DNA from: Pseudanabaena sp. Salubria-1 | GTDB lineage: Bacteria; Cyanobacteriota; Cyanobacteriia; Pseudanabaenales; Pseudanabaenaceae | NCBI GenBank assembly: GCA_023336205.1 | Contig: JALQCR010000006.1 | Location: 124,001 to 188,000, forward strand | Direction: 5' to 3' | Length of the DNA stretch: 64,000 nucleotides | The notes under the pieces: generated by a model | What the model saw: the letters and a program-made list of their open reading frames with translations, nothing else | What the model was told of the DNA's origin: nothing | Databases searched by the model: none | Translations under genes and position numbers: made by a program | Shown: positions 26,535 through 34,414 of the stretch, piece by piece | Position numbering within the stretch: the first letter of the stretch is position 1 | Layout of the letters: each line of letters begins with the position of its first letter

Positions 26535-26624
26535 GTAAATCAATATTTTCCTTTGGGTTTGCTGCTTAATAAATACTCAAATCCCTTGTCAACTTTCACA
26601 CTTAGTTATTATGGTTGAAATATT

Positions 26625-27647
26625 ATGTTCACGTTAGAAAACCCTCTCGTCATGCTCTACGTGAGGTTAATTGGATGGACTCTCTTAGGGTATGTCTTAG
26701 GAAAACTCCTCCCGAAAATTTTCACCACTTACCTCGGTAAAGCTCTGTTGTTTGTGGGAGTTCCAATTAGTATTGTTTCTTTCCTCCGTCAAGCGGATTT
26801 ATCGGGATGGATCGTGATTGCTCCAACCACAGCTTGGGTTGCGATTCTCGTAGGTGCGGGGCTAGCTTGGATTTGGATCGATCTGGGTGTAAGTGATGAA
26901 AGGTTTGGTAAGTTGTCAAAAGGGATTACGGCGAGAGAAAAAAATCTGGAAACCAACCCTAGTATGGAAGCAACTTTAGAGCAAGAAAGTGCTTGGTCAG
27001 GGGCTACTCAAGGCAGTTTCTTACTTGCTATGACCTTAGGCAATACAGCTTTTATGGGATACCCTGTCAGCCTTGCTCTCGTGGGTCCACAATATTTTGC
27101 TTGGTCGCTATTTTACGATTTGATTGGCTCTACGATCGCGGCTTATTCTGTCGGGATCGCTCTTGCTAGCCGTTATGGCAGCATGTCTAGCGGTCAAAAG
27201 AAGCCAAATCCATTTGTGTCAATGGCTAAGACTCCTGCCTTATGGAGCTTGCCGATTGGGGTAGGCATGCGATTTGTTCCCTTGCCTACGATAATTTCGG
27301 GTGGCATGAGTACGATCGCATGGACAACTGTAACTTTGTCACTGGTAATGATTGGGATGCAACTAAGTCAGTTGAGGACCCTACGAAATGTTAAAAAAGC
27401 TCTTACTTGTTTATCAATCAAGATGCTGCTTACACCACTTGTCGTTGGTACAGGACTAATGTTTTTTGGTGTGACTGGAGAGCCTCGAATGGCGATGGTT
27501 TTACAAATGGGAATGCCCCCAGCCTTTTCAACTCTAGTAATTGCACAAGCTTACAACTTGGATCGAGACTTAACAGTTACTACTTTGGCTTTTGGTGTAG
27601 TTCTTTTACTCTTTACAATACCTATTTGGCTGTGGCTATTTTCTTAG
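26625..27647 (+). CDS. AEC-family permease
   Basis: This 340-residue integral membrane protein has about ten hydrophobic segments in two bundles. A hydrophilic loop of about 40 residues (near 98-135) separates them. The pattern GSFLLAMTLGNTAFMGYPVSLALVGP is the conserved discontinuity motif of auxin-efflux-carrier/malonate-type permeases, repeated as MAMVLQMGMPPAFSTLVIAQAYNLD in the second half. Family members move organic acids or similar anions across the inner membrane. Its position between an SDR and a hydroxyacid dehydrogenase suggests an organic-acid substrate (inference). Confidence 0.88.
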   Translation: MFTLENPLVMLYVRLIGWTLLGYVLGKLLPKIFTTYLGKALLFVGVPISIVSFLRQADLSGWIVIAPTTAWVAILVGAGLAWIWIDLGVSDERFGKLSKGITAREKNLETNPSMEATLEQESAWSGATQGSFLLAMTLGNTAFMGYPVSLALVGPQYFAWSLFYDLIGSTIAAYSVGIALASRYGSMSSGQKKPNPFVSMAKTPALWSLPIGVGMRFVPLPTIISGGMSTIAWTTVTLSLVMIGMQLSQLRTLRNVKKALTCLSIKMLLTPLVVGTGLMFFGVTGEPRMAMVLQMGMPPAFSTLVIAQAYNLDRDLTVTTLAFGVVLLLFTIPIWLWLFS

Positions 27648-27783
27648 AAAACTTAACCTGAAAAATATTTATGTTACCCGATCTTTAAATGAAAAATATT
27701 TGAATATATCAGCCATAATTATGTAGACTTACTGAGAAATTCTTGACAGAATTGATGAGATCAACATAGGAGCAAATAAAAAT

Positions 27784-28722
27784 ATGTCCAAACTACTGAT
27801 CAGTACTTCGTCTTTTGATGTAAAAAGCAATCAGGTATTGCAGAGTCTCCAAGCTCAAGGTTTTGAAATTGTTTTAAACCCCTATGGTAGAAAGCTTAAA
27901 GAAACAGAAGTTTTAGAGCTTCTCACCAGTGATGTTGTTGGGATGATTGCTGGAGTTGAGCCTCTAACTCGGAATGTTTTAAACTCCTCTAAGTCTCTCA
28001 AGGTAATTTCGCGATGTGGAATTGGAACTGATAGTGTAGATTTAGTGGCAGCCGAGGAATTGGGTATTCCTGTACATATTACGCCTACCGCCCCTGTAAT
28101 TGCTGTAGCAGAGTTGGCAGTGAGCCTGATTCTTTCTCTGTTGAGACGCACTACTGAAGCCGATCGCACTTTGCGTGACGGAAAATGGAATCCTCTGATG
28201 GGGAAACTACTTGCCTCTCAAGTAGTAGGGCTGTTGGGCTATGGAAGAGTTGGCAATCGGGTAGGACAGATTTTGAAGGCTTTTGGGGCAAAAAGAATAG
28301 CCTATGATATTTTTCGTGATGATTCGCTATTCGCAGATACAGTTTGTATCTCATCTTTAGATGAATTTATCGCACGTTCCAATGTAATTACGGTTCATAT
28401 TCCCTACAACAAAGACAATCATCATTTAATTAATCGCGACTTTATCAATAAGATGCAAGCAGGTAGTATTTTAATTAATACTTCTAGAGGGGGGCTGGTT
28501 GATGAACAAGCTTTATATGATGCAATAGTTTCAGGGCATTTGGCAGGTGCAGCCCTTGATGTGTTTGAAGAGGAACCATATTTTGGTCAACTGCGCACTT
28601 TGCCTCAAGTCATTTTGACTCCCCATATGGGTTCGTACGCGAAGGAAGCCAGAGGGCAGATGGAGCAGGAAGCTGCTCAAAATTTATTTGACAGCCTTGT
28701 AAATCTTGGTTTAGCTAAGTGA
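27784..28722 (+). CDS. D-2-hydroxyacid dehydrogenase (phosphoglycerate-dehydrogenase-like)
   Basis: This 312-residue NAD-dependent enzyme has a Rossmann motif GLLGYGRVGNRVG (149-161) and the catalytic triad Arg235 in INTSRGGLVDE, Glu264 in VFEEEP and His281 in LTPHMGSY. It lacks the C-terminal ACT/regulatory extension of biosynthetic SerA, so it is a short-form family member whose substrate need not be 3-phosphoglycerate. Its last codon overlaps the HAD gene (GTGA), so the two are translationally coupled. Dehydrogenase plus phosphatase side by side would fit turnover of a phosphorylated hydroxyacid (inference). Confidence 0.9.
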   Translation: MSKLLISTSSFDVKSNQVLQSLQAQGFEIVLNPYGRKLKETEVLELLTSDVVGMIAGVEPLTRNVLNSSKSLKVISRCGIGTDSVDLVAAEELGIPVHITPTAPVIAVAELAVSLILSLLRRTTEADRTLRDGKWNPLMGKLLASQVVGLLGYGRVGNRVGQILKAFGAKRIAYDIFRDDSLFADTVCISSLDEFIARSNVITVHIPYNKDNHHLINRDFINKMQAGSILINTSRGGLVDEQALYDAIVSGHLAGAALDVFEEEPYFGQLRTLPQVILTPHMGSYAKEARGQMEQEAAQNLFDSLVNLGLAK

Positions 28723-29411
28723 GCCAAAATACAATGACCGAAATCGTGACTAAAGGCATTCCTGAAAATATCCCTAAGAGATATGATGCGATCGTGTTTG
28801 ATTTTGATGGAGTCCTAGTTGAGTCTGTGGATGTCAAAACTCAAGCTTTTGGGGCTTTGTATGCAGAATATGGAGATCTCATTGTAGAGCAGGTGAAAGC
28901 CTATCATCTGCTTCATGGCGGAGTATCAAGATTTGAAAAATTTCGCTATTACCATGAGATTTTACTTGGTAAAGCCTTGACTAAAGAAGAGGAGGTGCGA
29001 CTCGGTGACCAATTTTCACAATGTGTTGAAGATGCTGTGGTGGATGCAGTTTATGTGTCAGGAGCCTATGAACTTTTAGAAAGAAATTACCAGTCCATCC
29101 CTTTATTTGTGGCTTCAGGAACTCCCGATCAAGAGTTAAAACGTATTGTCTCACGGCGAAACATGGCTCATTATTTTGTGTCAGTACATGGTTCCCCAGC
29201 CCTAAAAGGAGATATTATCCAAGATATTTTGTCGAAATATGATTTTGAACCCGATCGCGTATTAATGGTTGGCGATGCGATCGCTGATTATGAAGGTGCG
29301 ATCGCTGCGGGTGTAAAATTTGTAGGCAGAGTGATGCAATATCCTGAAACTTATCCTTTCCCGGCAGGGACAATTGTTCTGCCAGACGGCTCATCTGGGT
29401 TTGAGGGGTAA
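28719..29411 (+). CDS. HAD-superfamily phosphatase, C-terminus provided by a MITE
   Basis: This roughly 230-residue HAD-IA hydrolase has nucleophile block IVFDFDGVLVES (Asp28, Asp30), Ser/Thr block FVASGTP, Lys in SPALKGDI and acidic block MLMVGDAIADYEGA-like residues (VLMVGDAIADYEG). It removes phosphate from a small metabolite, unknown here. A GTG at 28719 overlaps the dehydrogenase stop; an ATG at 28734 is an alternative start. The last eight codons and the TAA at 29409-29411 lie within the 134-bp MITE inserted at 29388, so the native C-terminus has been lost or replaced. The conserved catalytic core is intact, so function may survive. Confidence 0.88.
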   Translation: MSQNTMTEIVTKGIPENIPKRYDAIVFDFDGVLVESVDVKTQAFGALYAEYGDLIVEQVKAYHLLHGGVSRFEKFRYYHEILLGKALTKEEEVRLGDQFSQCVEDAVVDAVYVSGAYELLERNYQSIPLFVASGTPDQELKRIVSRRNMAHYFVSVHGSPALKGDIIQDILSKYDFEPDRVLMVGDAIADYEGAIAAGVKFVGRVMQYPETYPFPAGTIVLPDGSSGFEG

Positions 29412-29521
29412 ATGGTACAGTGTCGATACAATTATTGGCGACATGGTAGGGCTGTAACTGTTGCTCCGAGAGGATTCTGATTACTATTAGCTGTGCTTAT
29501 CCCCATGAACCCAGAAGAGCC
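29388..29521. mobile_element. 134-bp MITE related to the ISL3 element
   Basis: The left end GGCTCATCTGGGTTTGAGGG and the right end (complement beginning GGCTCTTCTGGGTT) match the 22-bp ends of the IS at 7056-8301. It is flanked by an exact 8-bp duplication TGCCAGAC (29380-29387 and 29522-29529). It carries no ORF of its own. It should have been mobilised in trans by an ISL3-type transposase. Confidence 0.93.
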
Positions 29522-29548
29522 TGCCAGACTTAGTTGAACTCGTCATAT

Positions 29549-29593
29549 AGGAGACAAGGTGTACATCGCCAAGCGTGGTACACCTTGTCTCCT
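29549..29593. terminator. 16-bp perfect hairpin downstream of the HAD gene
   Basis: AGGAGACAAGGTGTAC (29549-29564) and its complement (29578-29593) flank a 13-nt loop. It was probably the original terminator region of the HAD gene before the MITE inserted. Confidence 0.75.
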
Positions 29594-29634
29594 GAAGTTT
29601 CCAGTTTTGCTTTATTTTTTAATTTAAAAAATCT

Positions 29635-31044
29635 ATGCGTCGTCGTCAGTTTAATCAGTTATCTCTATCTTTAGCAGGCTTGGGTTTGGCTGCCTGTAGT
29701 GATTCTGCCGTCTTAAATTATCGGGCTCCCGAAAAAAGTTCCAAGTTTAGAGTTTGGTGGATTCAAAGCTTTTATCCTGCGGAAACAGAGGCCCTTTCAC
29801 AAATTGTTGCCGAGTGGGAAAAAAAGAATAATACGAAAGTGGAAATCACTTTCTATAATGATGGATCGGTGAATCGTGATGCTGAAAATGCGCTTAATAA
29901 TGGTAATCCTCCCGATATCTTATTTAGTAATACCGCTGAGTTTGCCCTCTATCCGAAATTAGCATGGCAAAATAAATTAGTAAATGTTTCGGATGTTGTA
30001 GAACCTGTTAAAAATTTATTTAGTCCGATCGCCCTTAAAGCCGTCGCCTATAAAAACAGTCAAAATCCTAATCCTGCTTACTACGCAGTACCAATCGCTC
30101 AACTAGCTGCTGGTTTGCATTATTGGCGGGATATGCTGATAGATGTAGGGCTGAATGACACCAATATTCCTAAGGATTGGAATGGATTTTGGGCGTTTTG
30201 GGAAACGGCTCAAGACCGCGCTACTGATAAAGGCAAAAAAGACATCTATGGGATCGGCTTGCCAATGTCTACAGAAGCTACAGATGTGATCTTCATGTTT
30301 GAGCAATTCCTCACGGCATACGGAGTTCAGCTATTAGATGAGAATGGGCAACTAAAATTTGAGAATCCCCAAAATCGTCAAGGAATTATTGCAGCATTGA
30401 AAAAATATGCGGGTTTCTATCAGAGCAAGCACGTACCTCCTAATGCTTTGCAATGGACAGACGCCGATAATAATCAGGTATTTCTTAGCCGCAACTCATT
30501 CATGACGGCAAATCCAGGATTATCTATTCCCGCATCCCAGCAGTTTGATCAAGAGGTTTACAACAAAAAATTAGTGACTACAGAATGGCCACTTTCTCCA
30601 GACGGTAAGACTCTTAGCCATTTAGTAGCAGTAAAACAGGCGATTATATTTGCTGCCCCCAACGTTAAAGAAGCTAAGGAGGATGTTGCGAAGGAACAAG
30701 CAAGGCAAGCTCTTGCTAAAAGTCTGTTGTCCCACATTATTCAACCTGATAATTTACTTACCTATTTGAAAGGGGCAGGAGGAAGGTATTTCCCGACTAT
30801 GCCAAAATTATTAGAAGATCCTTATTATAAGGATTCCAAAGACCCACATATTTTGGCAGCAACTAAGCAATTTCAGAATACTAGTTCTTTTTATACAGCC
30901 CAGAATCCTGCTTATTCAGAAGTGGGTGCTAAAAAAGTATGGGGACAAGCGATCAAGTCAGTGGCTTCAGGCAAAAATTCACCTGAACAAGCAGCCGATA
31001 CTGCGATCGCCCAAATTAAAGCTATTTTCACTGAGTGGAAATAG
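29635..31044 (+). CDS. extracellular solute-binding lipoprotein (ABC sugar type)
   Basis: This 469-residue lipoprotein has an RRR-start signal and the lipobox LAAC, with lipidated Cys near 21. The fold matches family-1 solute-binding proteins: KFRVWWIQSFYPAETEALSQ, VEITFYNDG, PPDILFSNTAEF and WTDADNNQVFLSR. These capture sugars or similar solutes in the periplasm for an ABC permease. No matching permease or ATPase is adjacent, so it is an orphan component. It is followed after 73 bases, on the same strand, by a sensor kinase with an extracytoplasmic domain. It may act as a ligand sensor rather than in import (inference). Confidence 0.85.
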   Translation: MRRRQFNQLSLSLAGLGLAACSDSAVLNYRAPEKSSKFRVWWIQSFYPAETEALSQIVAEWEKKNNTKVEITFYNDGSVNRDAENALNNGNPPDILFSNTAEFALYPKLAWQNKLVNVSDVVEPVKNLFSPIALKAVAYKNSQNPNPAYYAVPIAQLAAGLHYWRDMLIDVGLNDTNIPKDWNGFWAFWETAQDRATDKGKKDIYGIGLPMSTEATDVIFMFEQFLTAYGVQLLDENGQLKFENPQNRQGIIAALKKYAGFYQSKHVPPNALQWTDADNNQVFLSRNSFMTANPGLSIPASQQFDQEVYNKKLVTTEWPLSPDGKTLSHLVAVKQAIIFAAPNVKEAKEDVAKEQARQALAKSLLSHIIQPDNLLTYLKGAGGRYFPTMPKLLEDPYYKDSKDPHILAATKQFQNTSSFYTAQNPAYSEVGAKKVWGQAIKSVASGKNSPEQAADTAIAQIKAIFTEWK

Positions 31045-31117
31045 TAGTAGTATCGATGAGTAAAGGCATACTCATTGTGAAATCTCTGCATCGTTGTTAG
31101 TTAAGTGAGTATAGAAG

Positions 31118-34099
31118 ATGATCAACCTATTTAAGAAACGCCTGCTGCTGCAACTTGTGGCATATTTTTCGGTTCTGTCGATTGTCACAGTTTTAGTAGT
31201 CGCTGTAAGTGCCAACACTCGCAGTCGTGACGCTCTTAGAAAATCAGTGATTGACCGATTAGCAGTTGCCACATCGCTCAAAGAAGCACAGGTTAATCAA
31301 TGGGTTGATAATCAACGCCGCGATGTAATTCTGATGACGCAGTTGCCAGATTTGATCGTCAATTCTGAAATAGCTTTTACAAAAGAGAAAGAATCTCCAG
31401 AATTTAAGGCGGCTGTTGACTCTCTGCAAAGGTTCATGGCGAATATATCCACAGTCAAACCAAACATTCGACAGATTTCGATCCTAACCAATAACGGAAT
31501 TACAATTGTTTCCACAGATAAGCAAAAAGAAGGCAAATACCAACCGCTCGGAAATACCACTACTTATTTTACGCGCGACCAATCTCGGATCATTGTGCCA
31601 AATTTCTATATCTCGCCTATAACTGGAAAGGCCGCAATGACTTTTGCGGCTCCTCTAACTAATAAAGCGGGCGATCGCATTGGTGTGATAGCGGTTGACC
31701 TAGATCTCCAAGGAGTGGATGACATCATTCGTGAACGAACAGGACTAGGTAATAGCGGTGAGACATATTTGGTAGGGAGACTAGCTACTAAGAATGTCCT
31801 AATTTCAGGGGCGGGAGTCGATAAACAGGATCTTGCTAAAGATATTAAAAGTGACGGTATTTCTGATGCTGCTCTAGGAAAAGATGGGGAAGGTTTATAT
31901 AAAAACTATAAGACTGTACCTGTTTTAGGCAGTTTCATTTGGATTGACAACCTCAATTTGGCGTTACTTGCAGAAATATCGCAGGCAGAAGCTTTTGAGC
32001 CCGCCGATCGCCTCGCTCGCGATATTTTACTGATTGGATTAAGCTCCGCAGGCATTTTGTTAACGGCTGTATACCTGATTGCCAGACGGATTTCTCAGCC
32101 AATTTTGGCGATTGCCGATGCAGCCAACCAAGTTGCTGGTGGTAACCTCGATTCGCAAGCACCTGTATTAACAGATGATGAAATTGGGATTTTGGCGATC
32201 GCGTTTAATCAAATGACATCCCAACTTAAAGCTTCAGGAGAACAGTTAGCTGATTACAGCCGTACTCTGGAGCAGAAAGTCGAACAGCGCACCAGCGAGA
32301 TCAAGGCAATTATTGACAACATGGTTGATGGCTTGGTGGTGGTTAATGGTGAAGATCAGGTTACCCAATTTAATCCAGCGCTAGCAGGCATGATTGGGAT
32401 TAGCAGTAAAGTGATTGCTAAGGCGCAGAGTTATAGAGAAATATTTAAATCTGAGGAAATCGCTAATCTCGTTACAAGTACTAGAGAGAATCCAAAACAA
32501 GTTTTTAGTGAAGAGTTTGCCCTACCCGATCGCCGTATTGGAAAAGCAGTAGCAACTTCAATCTTTGGAGAAGCAAATATTTCAGAAGAATCTCTATTAG
32601 AAACAAATTATTTAGGTACTGTAATTCTAATTCGTGATATTACTGCCGAGAAAGAAGTAGATCGGATGAAGACGGACTTCATCTCAACTGTATCCCATGA
32701 ATTAAGAACGCCGCTTACATCCGTATTAGGTTTTGCGAAATTGATTCAGAAAAAGTTAGATGAATCAATATTTCCACTTATCCAGACCGATGACAAAAAA
32801 GTCAATCGAAGTGTCCGTCAAGTCACTGAAAATATTGAGATCATCGTATCTGAGGGGACACGCCTCACCAAACTAATTAACGAAGTCTTAGATGTTGCCA
32901 AAATAGAAGCTGGTAAAATGCAATGGAATATGGAGCCATTAGCAATTAATGAAGTGATTGATCGTGCATTTTCGGCAACTTCAGCTCTCTTTGAGCAAAA
33001 AGGATTAATTCCAGTAAGAGAGATAGAAGCCGATCTACCCGATATCCTTGGCGATAAAGATCGCTTGATTCAAGTTGTAATCAATTTAATTTCCAACGCG
33101 GTGAAGTTTACGGATCAGGGAAGTGTCACTTGTCGGGCTAAGCAAGATGATCAATCAATTATGGTCAGTGTCATCGATCAAGGAGTAGGAATTTCTGAAT
33201 CGGATCAGCCTAAAGTGTTTGAGAAGTTCAAGCAGGTTGGGGATACTCTGACCGATAAACCACAAGGCACAGGGCTAGGACTACCAATTTCCAAAGAAAT
33301 CATTGCTTATCATGGCGGGAAGATTTGGGTGGAGAGTGAAATTGGTAAGGGTAGTACATTCTCTTTCACACTTCCAATCAATCCAGAAAATGAGATTCCT
33401 GCAATTAATTTTGACATTTTGATTGAGCAACTCAAGAAAAGATCGGTTTCGCAAAGTCAAACGCAATCAGACGGTCAGAGTGTGATAGATGAACCTAAGA
33501 ACATTTTAGTCATTGACGATGATGCGAGTATTCGCAACCTGCTGAGACAAGAGTTGGAAGCTAAAGGATATACTGTTCGAGAAGCTGGAAATGGACAAGA
33601 AGCGATTGTCAAAGTTCGTGAAAGTCGTCCCGATCTAATCACCCTTGATATTGTTATGGATGGTATTAGTGGCTATGATGTAGCAGCAATTCTCAAATCC
33701 GATCCTGCGACTTTGGATATTCCCATTATTATTGTCTCAGTATTAGATGACAAAGCTAAAGGTCGCCATCTAGGTATTGATAGTTATGTGACTAAACCTC
33801 TAGATATGGTGCTATTGCTGCGAGAAGTTGATATTCTTCTATCTAGTAAGGCTTCTACTGGTAAAAAGATTTTGGTAGTGGATGACAATTTTGTTTCTAT
33901 CGATCTATTGATGGAAATGCTGCAAAACCAAGGCTTCTTACCATCTAAAATCAGTAATCAAGACGATTTACGAACTACTGTGATTGCTTCTCAGCCAGAT
34001 GTAATCATTGCTAGTACCAAGCTAGCGGATCAAGTGCAATCTCTCCGTGCTGAGCAAGGTATGGAACATATTCGCTTTTTGTTAATTGCCGACCAATAA
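31118..34099 (+). CDS. hybrid sensor histidine kinase (dCache, HAMP, PAS, HisKA, HATPase, REC, degenerate REC)
   Basis: This 993-residue protein has a transmembrane helix at about 12-30, a dCache-type periplasmic domain to about 300, and a second helix near 305-325. HAMP follows (ISQPILAIADAANQVAGGNL), then a coiled coil, a PAS domain (about 390-500), HisKA FISTVSHELRTPLTSVLGF with His527, an ATPase (VINLISNAVKFT, DQGVGI, GTGLGLPIS) and receiver 1 with Asp844 in LITLDIVMDG. The last ~75 residues start like a second receiver (KKILVVDDNF), but the acceptor position reads IIAS, not Asp, and the domain ends early. It lies next to the orphan binding protein; the two may sense a common ligand. A hairpin terminator overlaps the stop. 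Confidence 0.92.
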   Translation: MINLFKKRLLLQLVAYFSVLSIVTVLVVAVSANTRSRDALRKSVIDRLAVATSLKEAQVNQWVDNQRRDVILMTQLPDLIVNSEIAFTKEKESPEFKAAVDSLQRFMANISTVKPNIRQISILTNNGITIVSTDKQKEGKYQPLGNTTTYFTRDQSRIIVPNFYISPITGKAAMTFAAPLTNKAGDRIGVIAVDLDLQGVDDIIRERTGLGNSGETYLVGRLATKNVLISGAGVDKQDLAKDIKSDGISDAALGKDGEGLYKNYKTVPVLGSFIWIDNLNLALLAEISQAEAFEPADRLARDILLIGLSSAGILLTAVYLIARRISQPILAIADAANQVAGGNLDSQAPVLTDDEIGILAIAFNQMTSQLKASGEQLADYSRTLEQKVEQRTSEIKAIIDNMVDGLVVVNGEDQVTQFNPALAGMIGISSKVIAKAQSYREIFKSEEIANLVTSTRENPKQVFSEEFALPDRRIGKAVATSIFGEANISEESLLETNYLGTVILIRDITAEKEVDRMKTDFISTVSHELRTPLTSVLGFAKLIQKKLDESIFPLIQTDDKKVNRSVRQVTENIEIIVSEGTRLTKLINEVLDVAKIEAGKMQWNMEPLAINEVIDRAFSATSALFEQKGLIPVREIEADLPDILGDKDRLIQVVINLISNAVKFTDQGSVTCRAKQDDQSIMVSVIDQGVGISESDQPKVFEKFKQVGDTLTDKPQGTGLGLPISKEIIAYHGGKIWVESEIGKGSTFSFTLPINPENEIPAINFDILIEQLKKRSVSQSQTQSDGQSVIDEPKNILVIDDDASIRNLLRQELEAKGYTVREAGNGQEAIVKVRESRPDLITLDIVMDGISGYDVAAILKSDPATLDIPIIIVSVLDDKAKGRHLGIDSYVTKPLDMVLLLREVDILLSSKASTGKKILVVDDNFVSIDLLMEMLQNQGFLPSKISNQDDLRTTVIASQPDVIIASTKLADQVQSLRAEQGMEHIRFLLIADQ

Positions 34100-34130
34100 A
34101 CAAGGGGCGCATAGCGCCCTTTGTTTATTG
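34094..34130. terminator. 17-bp terminator of the hybrid kinase
   Basis: CAATAAACAAGGGGCGC (34094-34110) pairs with 34114-34130 (one mismatch, loop ATA). The kinase stop codon (34097-34099) is within the left arm. Confidence 0.85.
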
Positions 34131-34187
34131 ATGACATTTCTCGTAAAGAATCTCCCGTCTAGACATAAGTCGAACTTACCCCCTTTA

Positions 34188-34290
34188 ATACCAAAAGACA
34201 AAATGGCGTAGCCATTTTGTCTTTTCAAAACCCTTACAGGGTTTGGTTTTTAATTCACGAAAGTGTAGCCATACTTTCGTGAATTGGTAT
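34188..34290. repeat. composite double-hairpin element bounded by ATACCAA/TTGGTAT (copy 2)
   Basis: Hairpin one (34193-34207/34211-34225) is a perfect 15-bp stem with a GTA loop and the ACAAAATGGC core. Hairpin two has 13-bp arms AATTCACGAAAGT. The spacer AAAACCCTTACAGGGTTTGG plus T-run matches that of copy 1 at 16756-16854, whose stems differ. Confidence 0.8.
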
Positions 34291-34320
34291 AGCAATGTAA
34301 GCAAAGCTTACATTGCTATA
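34288..34320. repeat. 15-bp perfect hairpin, GC-AAA-GC apex
   Basis: TATAGCAATGTAAGC (34288-34302) and its complement (34306-34320) close on an AAA loop. It overlaps the end of the composite element. It has the same apex as 131-233 and 56042-56092. Confidence 0.85.
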
Positions 34321-34324
34321 TAAT

Positions 34325-34414
34325 CCCCCCTGCAAAGAAAACTCGAGATCTTGTTCCCTCCCCTTTACAAGGGGAGGGTTAGGGTGGGGTAAATTTTAAA
34401 TGAGAAATTATCTA
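34325..34414. repeat. CCCTCCCCTT-type repeat, copy A
   Basis: TCTTGTTCCCTCCCCTTTAC, then AAGGGGAGGGTTAGG and GGGTAAATTTTAAATGAGAA, are repeated almost exactly at 38367-38421. The palindrome CCCTCCCCTT...AAGGGGAGGG forms a short stem. It lies between the composite element and purH. Confidence 0.8.

Noticed and set aside
27784..29411. Serine biosynthesis pair (serA-serB)
   Set aside because: The dehydrogenase lacks the C-terminal regulatory domain of biosynthetic SerA, and the HAD protein is of the general beta-phosphoglucomutase-like type rather than SerB.
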